Of a stretch of 7,656 nucleotides of DNA, positions 1 through 7,110 are shown piece after piece. The notes below the pieces were generated by a model, which had not been told where the DNA came from, searched no databases, and saw only the letters and a list, made by a program, of their open reading frames with translations. The stretch is from an uncultured Myxococcales bacterium. GTDB taxonomy: Bacteria; Myxococcota_A; Bradymonadia; Bradymonadales; Bradymonadaceae. The stretch is taken from contig CAJXPN010000173.1 in the NCBI GenBank assembly GCA_913058025.1, positions 1-7,656 on the forward strand. The letters are read 5' to 3'. The position numbers and the translations under genes were made by a program. Position 1 is the first letter of the stretch. Each line of letters begins with the position of its first letter.

Positions 1-47
1 GAGATTTCTGCCTGTCTCGTGGGCTCGGAGATGTGTATAAGAGACAG
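1..47 (+). other. Nextera i7-side sequencing adapter (artefact)
   Basis: This is library adapter, not genome. Reading left to right: the last 5 bases of the P7 oligo (GAGAT, 1-5), an 8-base i7 index TTCTGCCT (6-13, reverse complement AGGCAGAA, the standard N703 index), GTCTCGTGGGCTCGG (14-28), and the 19-base Tn5 mosaic end AGATGTGTATAAGAGACAG (29-47). Read as protein it gives the familiar database contaminant string SEMCIRDR. The insert begins at 48. Confidence 0.98.
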
Positions 48-3000
48 GCGTGAGGACGTCGCGTGCGTCGAGGGCGACGTCGCCCATGGGCTGCGCGGTG
101 AGCGTGGTGTGGAGGCTGGCGTAGCGGAAGAGCGCGCGCGCGGCGCGCGCCCAGCGGTCCGACCCCTGCGCCTCGGTGGAGACGAGGTCCATGCACTGGC
201 GCAGGAGCGCGCCGCCGTGGGTCGATATCATGGGGCGCGCGGCGCCGGCGACGCGCAGGCGCAGGAGGCCGGTGACGCCGTAGCGCTCGGCCTCGGCGTA
301 GAGGGACTCCGTGGTGGCGCCGATGGAGTCGACGAGCGCGACGCGGTGCGTGGCGGGTTCGTCGAGGGGGACGCCGAGGACGCCGGAGACGCCGTCTGCG
401 TCGAGCTCGAGTGAGACGAGGTAGGAGGCGGGGTCGCGCGCGTCGTCGGAGGAGGAGGCGAAGGCGGCGTCGACGCGCCCCAGCCTCGAGAGCTGCCCGA
501 GGGCGAAGGGGTTGAAGGCGAGGGTGCCGTCGAAGTCGGGGCGCCGCGCGGCCGAGCCTGGGTCGTCGAGCGTGGGGAGCCACTCGGGGCGAGCGTCGCG
601 GGGTCCGCGCGCGCGGCCGTCGTGCATGACGAGGGGTCGCTCGGGCGACCAGAGGCCGAGGAGCTCACGCAGGGAGCGTGGCGTGCCCCGGGCGTCGAGG
701 ACGAGGAGCTCGTCGAGGACGCCGTAGAGGTCCTCGGCGTCGCCGCCCTCTTCGAGCGTGGCGCACGCGTAGTGGAGGAGGTGCCTGCCGGCCTGGCGCC
801 TGTTCTCGTCGTCGGGCTCGACGGCGCGCGTCCTCCCGCGCCAGAGCGTGATGAGCTTCGAGACGAGCCGTGACTCGACGGCGCGGCGGGTGCCGTCGAT
901 CCAGGACTCGTGGTCGGTGTGCTCGAGGAACAGGCGCTCGCCGGAGGGGGGTCGCAGGCCGATGGCGACGTCGCGGACGTAGGCCTCGGGGTTCGCGTGC
1001 GTGGCGAGGACGTCGCGGCCGTCGACGCGGACGTAGGCGTCGCGGCCCAGGAGCGAGACGACCATGCGCTCCTCCTGGAGGTCGAGGTCGAGGACGCGGT
1101 CGAGGTCGAGGCCATAGAGGTCGGGCTCGATCTCGGGGACGGTGCCGTAGACGAGGCCGCCGCAGGAGGCCATGAGCGAGACGAGCTGGTGGCCCGAGTA
1201 GGAGCGCCCTGAGCGGGCCTTCAGGATGGGGAGGTCGAAGAGGTCGATCTCGTAGGCGTCGAGCATGGAGGCGTGGACGCGCTCCTCGTCGGGCGTCTCG
1301 GCGCCGCGCAGCCGCAGGAGCGCGCCGCGCGCGAGCGCGGCGAGGACGACGCGGGAGGTCGTGGTCTTGGGTGAGACCTCTCGCCCAGCGAGCGAGCCGA
1401 GGGCTCGCCGGGAGGCCTCCTGCATCTGCTCGGCGGCGTGCCTGGACATGACGTGCGCGAGGGCCTGCGCGAGCTCGAGGGGGCGCGGCCCCGAGGAGAG
1501 CTCGAGGTCGAGCTGGCGGGGGACGACGTCCTCGAGTTCGATGGAGAGGACGTGCCCGGGGTAGGACGACGGGACGCGCCCGGCCCAGAGGAGGCGGTCG
1601 GAGCTGACGACCCGGACGAGGATCTCCTCGGCGCCGGTGACGACATCCGCGGGGGTGTAGGCGGTGGCGTCGATGGTGCCGAGGATGCTGGTGGTCTCAT
1701 CGAGGCGAAGGCGCGCGCGCTCGTCCTCCTCGCCTGCCTGGTAGGAGCGCAGGGGGTCGCCGCTGGCGACCTCGTCCTCGCTGTGGTCGATCCAGCGCCC
1801 GCCGAGGGCCTCCGCCCACCTCTTTACCTGGGCGCGCCAACCTGATGGGTCGTCGAGGCTGGACTCCTCCTGGTGGATGCGCTGGACGGCCTCACAGATG
1901 GAGAGCGAGGGGATGGGCTGGGCGCCGGCGAGCCAGGGGCGCGCGGGCGGCGGTATGGGGGGCTGCTCGTAGAAGCGCAGGTCGGCGGCGGTGTCGAGGA
2001 CGGGCTCGTAGATGGTGACGTCGTCGCCGCCGATGAAGCGGACGGTGTCCATGTCGTCGGAGGCGGCGAGGACGACGACGGCCTCGAGGAGCTGGGCGAT
2101 GCGCGCGGCGCGCTGGCGCTCCTGCGGGTTGGCGCTCTCGTTGGCGAGGACGGCGCGGCCGCGCTCACGCAGGAGCTCGCGCAGGGCGCGGACGTCGAGG
2201 TTCTCGCCGCCGAGGGTGGAGATGCTGGTCGAGGCGCGGACGCGCCGGTTCTCGCGCAGCTGTTGGACGTAGGGGCGAAGGCGCGCGTACATCTCGTCGA
2301 GGCGCGAGTCGCGCACGACGGCGGCGTGGTCGGCGGTCTTGTTCAGGCCGTCGAAGCAGACGACGCCGCCGATGCCCTCGAAGGGGATGAGCTTGGGGTC
2401 GAAGGTCTGGAGCCAGACGCCGAAGGTCAGCAGCTTGAGGTGGCGGTTGGAGACGTTGGTGCCGTAGCCGAGCGAGCCGTAGAGGTCGCCCTCGTCGAAC
2501 GAGACGACGCGCTGGTACCCGAAGAGGTTGGGGGTGCGCACGGAGGCGTAGCCGAAGAGGGGGTCGTCGTTGAAGAGGATGGGGACGGGCGCGAGGATGC
2601 AGCGGTCCTGGACGACGGAGAGCTCGCCGCTCTGGTGGTAGCGGGTCTTGGCCTTGACCTTGGAGCGCTTGAGCCCGGCGACGCGGATGAAGGTGCCGCG
2701 CAGGGGCTCCTTGGGGCGGCCGACGTCGACGACGTCCTCGCCGCCGCGGATGGTGATCTGGGTGGTGCCTTCGAGGGTGCCGTCACCGGAGACGACGGTG
2801 ATCTCTTCGGGCTCCATGAGCATGATGGCGTTGATGCCCAGCGCGAGCTGTCGGAGGTCGGACTTGGAGACGTCGGACTTGGCGGCGAAGAGGAAGTCGA
2901 AGAGCTGGCCGAGGTCGCCCTCGGCGTAGCCGCCGCCGACGTAGGAGATGGCGACGAACTTGGACTCGACGGCGACGTCGACGTAGGTCGCGCCGTTGGA

Positions 3001-3162
3001 GATGGCCGACTGGATGAGCTCGGTGACGTAGTAGTAGGGGTCGGCGAGGGCGAACTGGCGCATCTTCTGGATGGCGCGCGAGCGCGCGACGGTGAAGCGC
3101 TTGCGCTCGGTGAAGGCGCCGGACTGGCGGCTGCGTGCGATGACCTGGTCGATCGAAGACAT
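48..3162 (-). CDS. Very large HSP90/GHKL-like protein with degenerate ATP pocket, C-terminus missing
   Basis: The frame opens at ATG 3162-3160 and runs without a stop for 1038 codons into the adapter, so the C-terminus is missing. The start is supported by AAAGGA seven bases upstream. There is no signal peptide, so the protein is probably cytoplasmic. Residues about 15-170 resemble the N-terminal fold of HSP90/GHKL ATPases: an N-box-like helix (TELIQSAISNGA, 47-58), a G1-like loop (YVGGGYAEGDL, 74-84) and a G2-like segment (LALGINAIM, 106-114) followed by a strand and SGDG (125-128). The pocket looks degenerate. Glu48 is kept, but Ser52 stands where the Mg-binding Asn is expected, Tyr74 where the adenine-binding Asp is expected, and Ala107 replaces a lid glycine. 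Residues about 180-300 could be an HSP90-middle-like module; the stretch HAAVVRDSRLDEMYARLR (279-296) is typical of bacterial HSP90-like hypothetical proteins as I recall them. I do not recognise residues 430-1038. Two short motifs there (FDLPILKARSGRSYSGHQL, 642-660; LVLDARGTPRSLREL, 820-834) look like repeats of one small module. Function is unknown: possibly a chaperone-like or scaffold pseudo-ATPase. Confidence 0.62.
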
Positions 3163-3169
3163 GTGCGTG

Positions 3170-3175
3170 TCCTTT
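3170..3175 (-). promoter_or_regulatory. Shine-Dalgarno of the HSP90-like gene
   Basis: The minus strand reads AAAGGA at 3175-3170, followed by a 7-base spacer and ATG at 3162. This fixes the start of the large leftward gene. No earlier in-frame start with a comparable site was noted in the short gap behind the peptidase gene. Confidence 0.7.
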
Positions 3176-3215
3176 CCGTGCGCGGGTTCTCAGGAGGCGT
3201 GCGCGCTCGAGGTGT

Positions 3216-3243
3216 GGCGCCAGGGCAAGCGAGCCCTGGCGCC
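3216..3243 (-). terminator. Perfect 11-bp hairpin behind the peptidase gene
   Basis: GGCGCCAGGGC (3216-3226) and GCCCTGGCGCC (3233-3243) are exact inverted repeats around the 6-base loop AAGCGA. G-U and G-C pairs at the base could extend the stem by about four pairs. It begins 6 bases past the peptidase stop codon (3252-3250), where a terminator would sit. There is no U-tract in the leftward direction, so it may be a GC-only terminator, a 3'-end stabiliser, or an attenuator setting lower expression of the downstream HSP90-like gene. Confidence 0.5.
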
Positions 3244-3249
3244 GCGCGT

Positions 3250-5394
3250 TCAGTTCGACAGGCCCAGCGAGGCCATGAGGAAGGAGTAGGTGTCGACGGA
3301 GGAGTCGATGGCCTTGGAGACCATGTCGCCGCCGCCGTGGCCCGCGTTCTCCTCGATGCGTAGGAGGATGGGCTCGCCGTCGGGGTCTGCGGCCTGGAGG
3401 GCGGCGGCCATCTTGCGCGCGTGGAGGGGGTCGACGCGGTCGTCGGAGTCGGCGGACTGGAAGAGCGTGGGCGGGTAGTCGGTGCCCGTCGTGATGCGGT
3501 GGTAGGGGGAGTAGGCGTGGAGGGTGGAGAACTGGTCGGCGTCCTCGGCCGAGCCGTACTCCGAGACCCAGGTCCTGCCGCGGCCAGACAGGTGGTAGCG
3601 GACCATGTCGAGGAGGGGGACGGCGCAGACGACGGCGCCGAAGAGGTCAGGGCGCTGGGTCATGGCGGCGCCGACGAGGAGCCCGCCGTTGGAGCCGCCG
3701 CGGATGCCGAGCTTGTCGGGGGACGTGTACTTCTTGGCGACGAGGTACTCGGCGGCGCCGATGAAGTCGTCGAAGACGTTCTGCTTCTTGTCGAGCATGC
3801 CGTCGCGGTGCCACGCCTCCCCGTACTCGCCGCCGCCGCGCAGGTTGGCCACGGCGTAGCCGCCGCCGGCCTCGAGCCAGGGGTAGATCGACGAGGAGAA
3901 GGAGGGGGTCAGGCTGACGTTGAAGCCGCCGTAGCCGTAGAGGAGGAAGGGGGTGGAGCCGTCGAGTTCGATGCCCTTCTTGTGGACGAGGAACATGGTG
4001 ACGGTGGTGCCGTCCTTGGAGGCGTACTCGACCTGCTCGACCTGGAAGGCGTCGGGGTCTACGGGGACGTCGACCTGGGCCCAGAGCCTGGTCTCACCGG
4101 TGGCCATGTCGGCCTCGTAGATCTGGCGGGGCGTGGTGAAGGAGGTGAACGTGAAGTAGCCCTTGGCGTGGTCGGGCTGGCCGATCATGCCGGAGACGGA
4201 GCCGATCGAGGGGAGCGCGACGTCGCGCTCGAAGGACCCGTCGAGCGTGTGGAGCTTCATCACGTTGCGCGCGCGCTCCATGTAGGTGAGCGCGAGCTTG
4301 CCGCCCACGAGCGAGGCGTCGTCGAGGACGGCGTCGGCGCGCTCGGGGACGATGACCTGGGCCGCGGCGAGCGTGGGCGTGGCCACGGGGGCGCGCAGGA
4401 GCTTCCAGTTGGGCGCCTCGTGGTTGGTCATGAGGTAGACGAAGCCCTCGTGGACCTCGACGACGTAGGTCTTGGCGTCGAGGCCTTCGGCCACGGGCGC
4501 CCAGGGCGCGTCCGCCAGGGCGGTCGGGCGGGAGAAGACGTCGTTCTTGTTCCAGCCGTAGCTCTTGTAGAGGAAGAGCGTGGCGCCATCGCGGGAGAGC
4601 CCGACCCCCTGGAAGACCTGGGGGTCCTTGGTGGCGGGCGCGACGACGGGGTCGTCGGCGGGGGGCGTGCCGAGGGCGTGGAAGCGCACGGTGGACTCGC
4701 CGGGGCGCTGGTCCTCGGGGATGTCGGGGTCGGTCGGCAGGACGGTGTAGTAGAAGCCCGAGTTGTCGGGGAGCCAGGAGGCCGAGGTGTAGTTGGCGCC
4801 GGGGATGACGTCGACGGGTGAGGTCTCACCCGAGGCGACGTCCATGACGTACATGGTCGACTCGTCGGCGTTGTTCTCCGAGAGGCGGTAGGCGACGAGC
4901 TTGCCGTCCTCGGTGGGGTAGATGCCGCCCAGTGAGACGGATCCGTCCTCACTGAGCGCGTTCGGGTCGATGAGGATCTTCTCCTCGCCGCCCTCGCCGT
5001 CCTTCCAGTAGACGACGTACTTCTCCTGGTCCGCGGCGCGGCGGTAGAGGAAGAAGCGCTCGCCCTTTCGGACGGGGGCGCCCATGGCCTCGACCTTGAA
5101 GAGCTCGGTGAGCCTGGCGCGCAGGGCGTCGCGGCCCGGGAGCTTCGAGAGGTGCGCGCGCGCGAGCTTGTCCTGTGCGTCCATCCAGGGTCGGACGCCC
5201 TCGCCTTCGACGTCCTCGAGCCAGCGGTAGGGGTCGGCGACCTCGACGCCGTGGAGGGTCTCTACGACGTCGTCGCGGCGCGTCTCCGGGTAGCTCATCG
5301 TGGCCTCTTTGGGGGCGGGGTCGGGAGTGGACGGCGTGCAGGCGGTTGCGAGCGCGCACGATGCGGTCAGCAGGATCAAGGCGCGTGTGTTCAC
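3250..5394 (-). CDS. Prolyl oligopeptidase (S9A), probable lipoprotein
   Basis: This is a complete 714-residue serine peptidase of family S9A, which cleaves short peptides on the carboxyl side of proline. The alpha/beta-hydrolase part is formed by residues about 34-105 and 455-714, with the beta-propeller between. By comparison with porcine prolyl oligopeptidase, the catalytic triad is Ser568 (GGSNGG), Asp651 (DDRV) and His686 (NAGHGGGD). Tyr488 (YGYGGF) supplies the oxyanion hole, Trp609 stacks on the substrate proline and Arg653 binds the substrate. All are present, so the enzyme should be active. Translation from GTG 5394 gives a lipoprotein signal (MNTR, hydrophobic segment, LATAC with Cys19) and a Pro-rich linker, which would put the enzyme on the outer face of a membrane. 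Residue 33 is an ATG (5298) preceded by a good Shine-Dalgarno, and from there the sequence (MSYPETR...) matches the start of the cytoplasmic Myxococcus-type enzyme. A 682-residue soluble form is therefore possible. The next gene follows on the same strand after 87 bases and a hairpin. Family assignment is firm; location is less so. Confidence 0.93.
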   Translation of the reverse strand: MNTRALILLTASCALATACTPSTPDPAPKEATMSYPETRRDDVVETLHGVEVADPYRWLEDVEGEGVRPWMDAQDKLARAHLSKLPGRDALRARLTELFKVEAMGAPVRKGERFFLYRRAADQEKYVVYWKDGEGGEEKILIDPNALSEDGSVSLGGIYPTEDGKLVAYRLSENNADESTMYVMDVASGETSPVDVIPGANYTSASWLPDNSGFYYTVLPTDPDIPEDQRPGESTVRFHALGTPPADDPVVAPATKDPQVFQGVGLSRDGATLFLYKSYGWNKNDVFSRPTALADAPWAPVAEGLDAKTYVVEVHEGFVYLMTNHEAPNWKLLRAPVATPTLAAAQVIVPERADAVLDDASLVGGKLALTYMERARNVMKLHTLDGSFERDVALPSIGSVSGMIGQPDHAKGYFTFTSFTTPRQIYEADMATGETRLWAQVDVPVDPDAFQVEQVEYASKDGTTVTMFLVHKKGIELDGSTPFLLYGYGGFNVSLTPSFSSSIYPWLEAGGGYAVANLRGGGEYGEAWHRDGMLDKKQNVFDDFIGAAEYLVAKKYTSPDKLGIRGGSNGGLLVGAAMTQRPDLFGAVVCAVPLLDMVRYHLSGRGRTWVSEYGSAEDADQFSTLHAYSPYHRITTGTDYPPTLFQSADSDDRVDPLHARKMAAALQAADPDGEPILLRIEENAGHGGGDMVSKAIDSSVDTYSFLMASLGLSN
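5304..5310 (-). promoter_or_regulatory. Internal Shine-Dalgarno for a second peptidase start
   Basis: The minus strand reads AAAGAGG at 5310-5304, then 5 bases, then ATG at 5298-5296 (codon 33 of the long form). The upstream GTG at 5394 has only weakly purine-rich sequence before it and no clear ribosome site. The signals thus favour the short form, while the encoded lipoprotein signal favours the long form. Confidence 0.5.
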
Positions 5395-5435
5395 GTCGGA
5401 GGCTCGGCGGCAGAGGTGTTCATCGACCCGGATGG

Positions 5436-5463
5436 TCTATCGCACCTTGGGGGCGCGCGACAA
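5436..5463 (-). promoter_or_regulatory. Weak sigma-70-like promoter candidate for the peptidase
   Basis: On the minus strand, TTGTCG (5463-5458) and GATAGA (5441-5436) are 16 bases apart and match the -35 and -10 consensus at four and three of six positions. Transcription would begin roughly 35 bases before the GTG start, so the transcript would include the lipoprotein signal codons. Matches this weak are common by chance. Confidence 0.22.
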
Positions 5464-5473
5464 TGTGGGACGT

Positions 5474-5495
5474 GCGACCTGGCTCGAGGGGTCGC
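5474..5495. repeat. Interrupted palindrome in the divergent region
   Basis: GCGACC (5474-5479) and GGTCGC (5490-5495) are exact inverted repeats around a 10-base centre that contains CTCGAG (5483-5488), itself a palindrome and almost concentric. It lies just upstream of the candidate leftward promoter. This could be an operator for a dimeric regulator or a chance GC-rich repeat. Confidence 0.3.
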
Positions 5496-5730
5496 CTGGG
5501 CGGCCTTCTCGCGAGGCCTGGGAGGTGCTTTCGATGCTGTAGGCTCGCGTAGGCCACGCCATGCCTCTTGTGCCTGTCGAGCGTGTTGATGTGGCCGCGG
5601 GCTCCTGGAGGCCCGTAGGACGCCATACATTCACTCGGGGGCTGGATCGGTCGCCCACCCTCGCGTTGCGTATCGGTGGCGTGTTCAGGAGGGGTGTGAT
5701 CCGGTAGGCTCTGGTGCAGCACGTATCAAC

Positions 5731-5736
5731 GAGAGG
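5731..5736 (+). promoter_or_regulatory. Shine-Dalgarno of the exported two-module protein
   Basis: GAGAGG at 5731-5736 is followed by a 6-base spacer and ATG 5743. The site supports this start, which also begins a well-formed signal peptide. Confidence 0.65.
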
Positions 5737-5742
5737 TCGAAG

Positions 5743-7044
5743 ATGGCGCGAGCGGGACTCTTGGCGGGGTTGTGTGCGGGGCTGGTCGTGTGTGCGTCCG
5801 TGGAGGCGTTTGCGTGCTCTCCGAACAGGCTGCCCTGGCTTGCGCGCTACGTGAAGCCCGTGGACCTGGGGGAGTCACCCGGGGTGAGGCCCGGGCACGC
5901 GGTCTTCTATGCGACGCCGGTCGCCTTCGAGCCAGACGTCTTCTGGATGAAGTACCCATCGGGAGAGGTCCGGACTCGCACCACGCTCACCGTGCGTGTG
6001 GGCGACGTGTTGCTCGGCGACGTCAGGAGCGGCGAGACGGTCGAGTTGAACGTGGGGGCCTTCAGCGTGGGGTGTACCAGGACGAACGCCACCTTGGATC
6101 TCTTCGATGTGTTGGGCGAGTCTGATGAGGTCCTTCCGGGTCGCGAGCTGCTCGTCGACATCGACACCGCGGAGTGGCTAGGTCTCACACGGCGCCGCGC
6201 GTTCTCGGGGCGTCATTGGCGGAATGAGCGAGTGGAGAAGGGTTCGAGCTGGCGCGTTCTCGAGCCAGGGGAGGAGCACGCGAGGAGCTTCGAGGAGCTG
6301 GCGCGTCGGCTCAACCACGACGAGTACGGTTCGTATGTCGGTAAGGGCCTCCTCCCATTGAAGAAGAGAGGGTTCGTCATCGAGACCGAGGACGGCCCGA
6401 TCGCTCCAGAGGTTCCGGAGCCCGAGCAGGTCCCGGAGCTGCGGAGCTTCGAGGACGAGCTCGCGTTCATCAAGGCGGCCGTGTCCGAGTGCGTGCCCGA
6501 GCCGGGGTGGGTCGAGGCGTTGGGCTCGGACCTGATCGTCCACGGGACGGTGACGTCGGCGTACCAAAAGGGCGCTCATGGCGAGGTGAGTTACAGACTG
6601 AAGGTTGGAAAGGCGTACAAGGTTCTCGCGCCGAAGGTGCCCGACGAGGTGACGTTGTACGCGTCGGAGCTGACGCCGGGGTTTCGCCCGGAGCTCGGCA
6701 CGCCCTATCTGATCTACGCGCGGGGGACAGCGATGGGGTACGTGGCGTCGGGGTGCGGGGCGTCGCGCCGCGCCGCGCGCGCGCCGTGGCGCGTGGGTCC
6801 ATGGTTTGGGATGGAGCCTGGGGGGCGCGTCTTCGAGGAGGTCGTGTCCTGGGACGACCCCGGTCGTTTTTGGGGGCTCGAGCCGGCGGCAGCGGTCGAG
6901 GAGCTCGAGGTGTCAGCACCGAGGACGTTGGGGGGCATCTTCGCAGAGGAGCTCGACGCGTCGGGGGGGAGGGCCGCGCTGTGGGCGTCACTGATCGCGT
7001 TGAGCTCGATGCTGGCCGTGCACGCGTACCGCCGCCGCGGGTGA
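5743..7044 (+). CDS. Exported protein with two NTR/TIMP-like modules and C-terminal anchor
   Basis: This complete 433-residue protein is not one I can name. Residues 1-24 are a signal peptide (hydrophobic core LLAGLCAGLVVCASV, cleavage after AFA). The mature protein would begin at Cys25 (CSP). Two stretches share one layout: a strand with VFYAT or LIVHGTV (54-58; 264-270), a strand of the TLTVRVGDVL / SYRLKVGKAY type (81-90; 283-292), a VELNV / VTLYA strand (100-104; 303-307), a PGRELLV / GTPYLIYA segment (132-138; 319-326), and a Cys (Cys111, which precedes that last segment; Cys338, which follows it). This resembles the netrin/TIMP-like (NTR) fold found in many bacterial exported hypothetical proteins, where the N-terminal Cys is usually disulfide-bonded; here that is inference. 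Between them lies a charged, Pro/Glu-rich linker (about 150-240). The C-terminus (GGR, then about 19 hydrophobic residues from 411, then RRRG) looks like a membrane anchor or sorting tail. Codon use is more G-ending and less uniform than in the leftward genes. The next gene begins 66 bases on. Inhibition of a metalloprotease is conceivable but unsupported. Confidence 0.8.
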   Translation: MARAGLLAGLCAGLVVCASVEAFACSPNRLPWLARYVKPVDLGESPGVRPGHAVFYATPVAFEPDVFWMKYPSGEVRTRTTLTVRVGDVLLGDVRSGETVELNVGAFSVGCTRTNATLDLFDVLGESDEVLPGRELLVDIDTAEWLGLTRRRAFSGRHWRNERVEKGSSWRVLEPGEEHARSFEELARRLNHDEYGSYVGKGLLPLKKRGFVIETEDGPIAPEVPEPEQVPELRSFEDELAFIKAAVSECVPEPGWVEALGSDLIVHGTVTSAYQKGAHGEVSYRLKVGKAYKVLAPKVPDEVTLYASELTPGFRPELGTPYLIYARGTAMGYVASGCGASRRAARAPWRVGPWFGMEPGGRVFEEVVSWDDPGRFWGLEPAAAVEELEVSAPRTLGGIFAEELDASGGRAALWASLIALSSMLAVHAYRRRG

Positions 7045-7100
7045 TTGTATGTGCGCGCGCATGTGTCTAGTTTCGAGTGTGAGCGTGTCACCGAATGTGC

Positions 7101-7106
7101 AGGAGG
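7101..7106 (+). promoter_or_regulatory. Shine-Dalgarno deciding the lipoprotein start
   Basis: AGGAGG at 7101-7106 is followed by two adjacent in-frame ATG codons at 7108 and 7111. The first is only one base from the site, which is too close. The second has a 4-base spacer and gives the usual MKVV... lipoprotein start, so 7111 is chosen. The 66-base gap before it (7045-7110) shows no terminator, so co-transcription with the preceding gene is possible. Confidence 0.65.
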
Positions 7107-7110
7107 GATG

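Larger units (their letters stand above)
5395..5742. other. Divergent intergenic region
   Basis: These 348 bases separate the leftward peptidase gene from the rightward exported-protein gene and should hold promoters for both. Short frames exist on both strands but none has a convincing ribosome site, start or protein-like composition. I see a weak leftward promoter candidate and an interrupted palindrome (listed separately), plus a small hairpin GGCCT/AGGCC at 5502-5518. For the rightward gene, TAGGCT at 5705-5710 is a possible -10 without a clear -35 partner. There is no tRNA, no transposon end and no riboswitch that I recognise. Confidence 0.6.

Noticed and set aside
19..414. Rightward 131-codon frame starting near the left end
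   Set aside because: Its start and first residues (GSEMCIRDR) are encoded by Nextera adapter, and the rest is antisense to the large leftward gene.
228..1115. Leftward 295-codon Ser/Thr/Pro/Ala-rich frame
   Set aside because: It is another frame of the same strand inside the HSP90-like gene. Low-complexity composition and continuous similarity-like motifs in the main frame mark it as a shadow; the similar frames at 1221-1700, 1824-2168 and 2427-2786 are rejected for the same reason.
1873..3363. Rightward open frame of 496 codons
   Set aside because: It lies in exact codon register opposite the HSP90-like gene, where C-ending codons read as GNN. Its composition is almost only Gly, Ala, Val, Asp, Glu and Leu, with no domain and no ribosome site.
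3421..4821. Rightward open frame of 466 codons
   Set aside because: It is the antisense shadow of the peptidase gene in exact codon register, with the same GNN-biased composition. The opposite strand encodes an unmistakable prolyl oligopeptidase.
5391..5722. Overlapping short frames on both strands of the divergent region
   Set aside because: None has a Shine-Dalgarno with proper spacing, and compositions are Arg/Pro/Ser-rich as expected for non-coding high-GC DNA.
7052..7061. TGCGCGCGCA palindrome between the two rightward genes
   Set aside because: Simple GC alternation of this length is common in DNA of this composition, its flanks do not extend the symmetry, and no U-tract follows.
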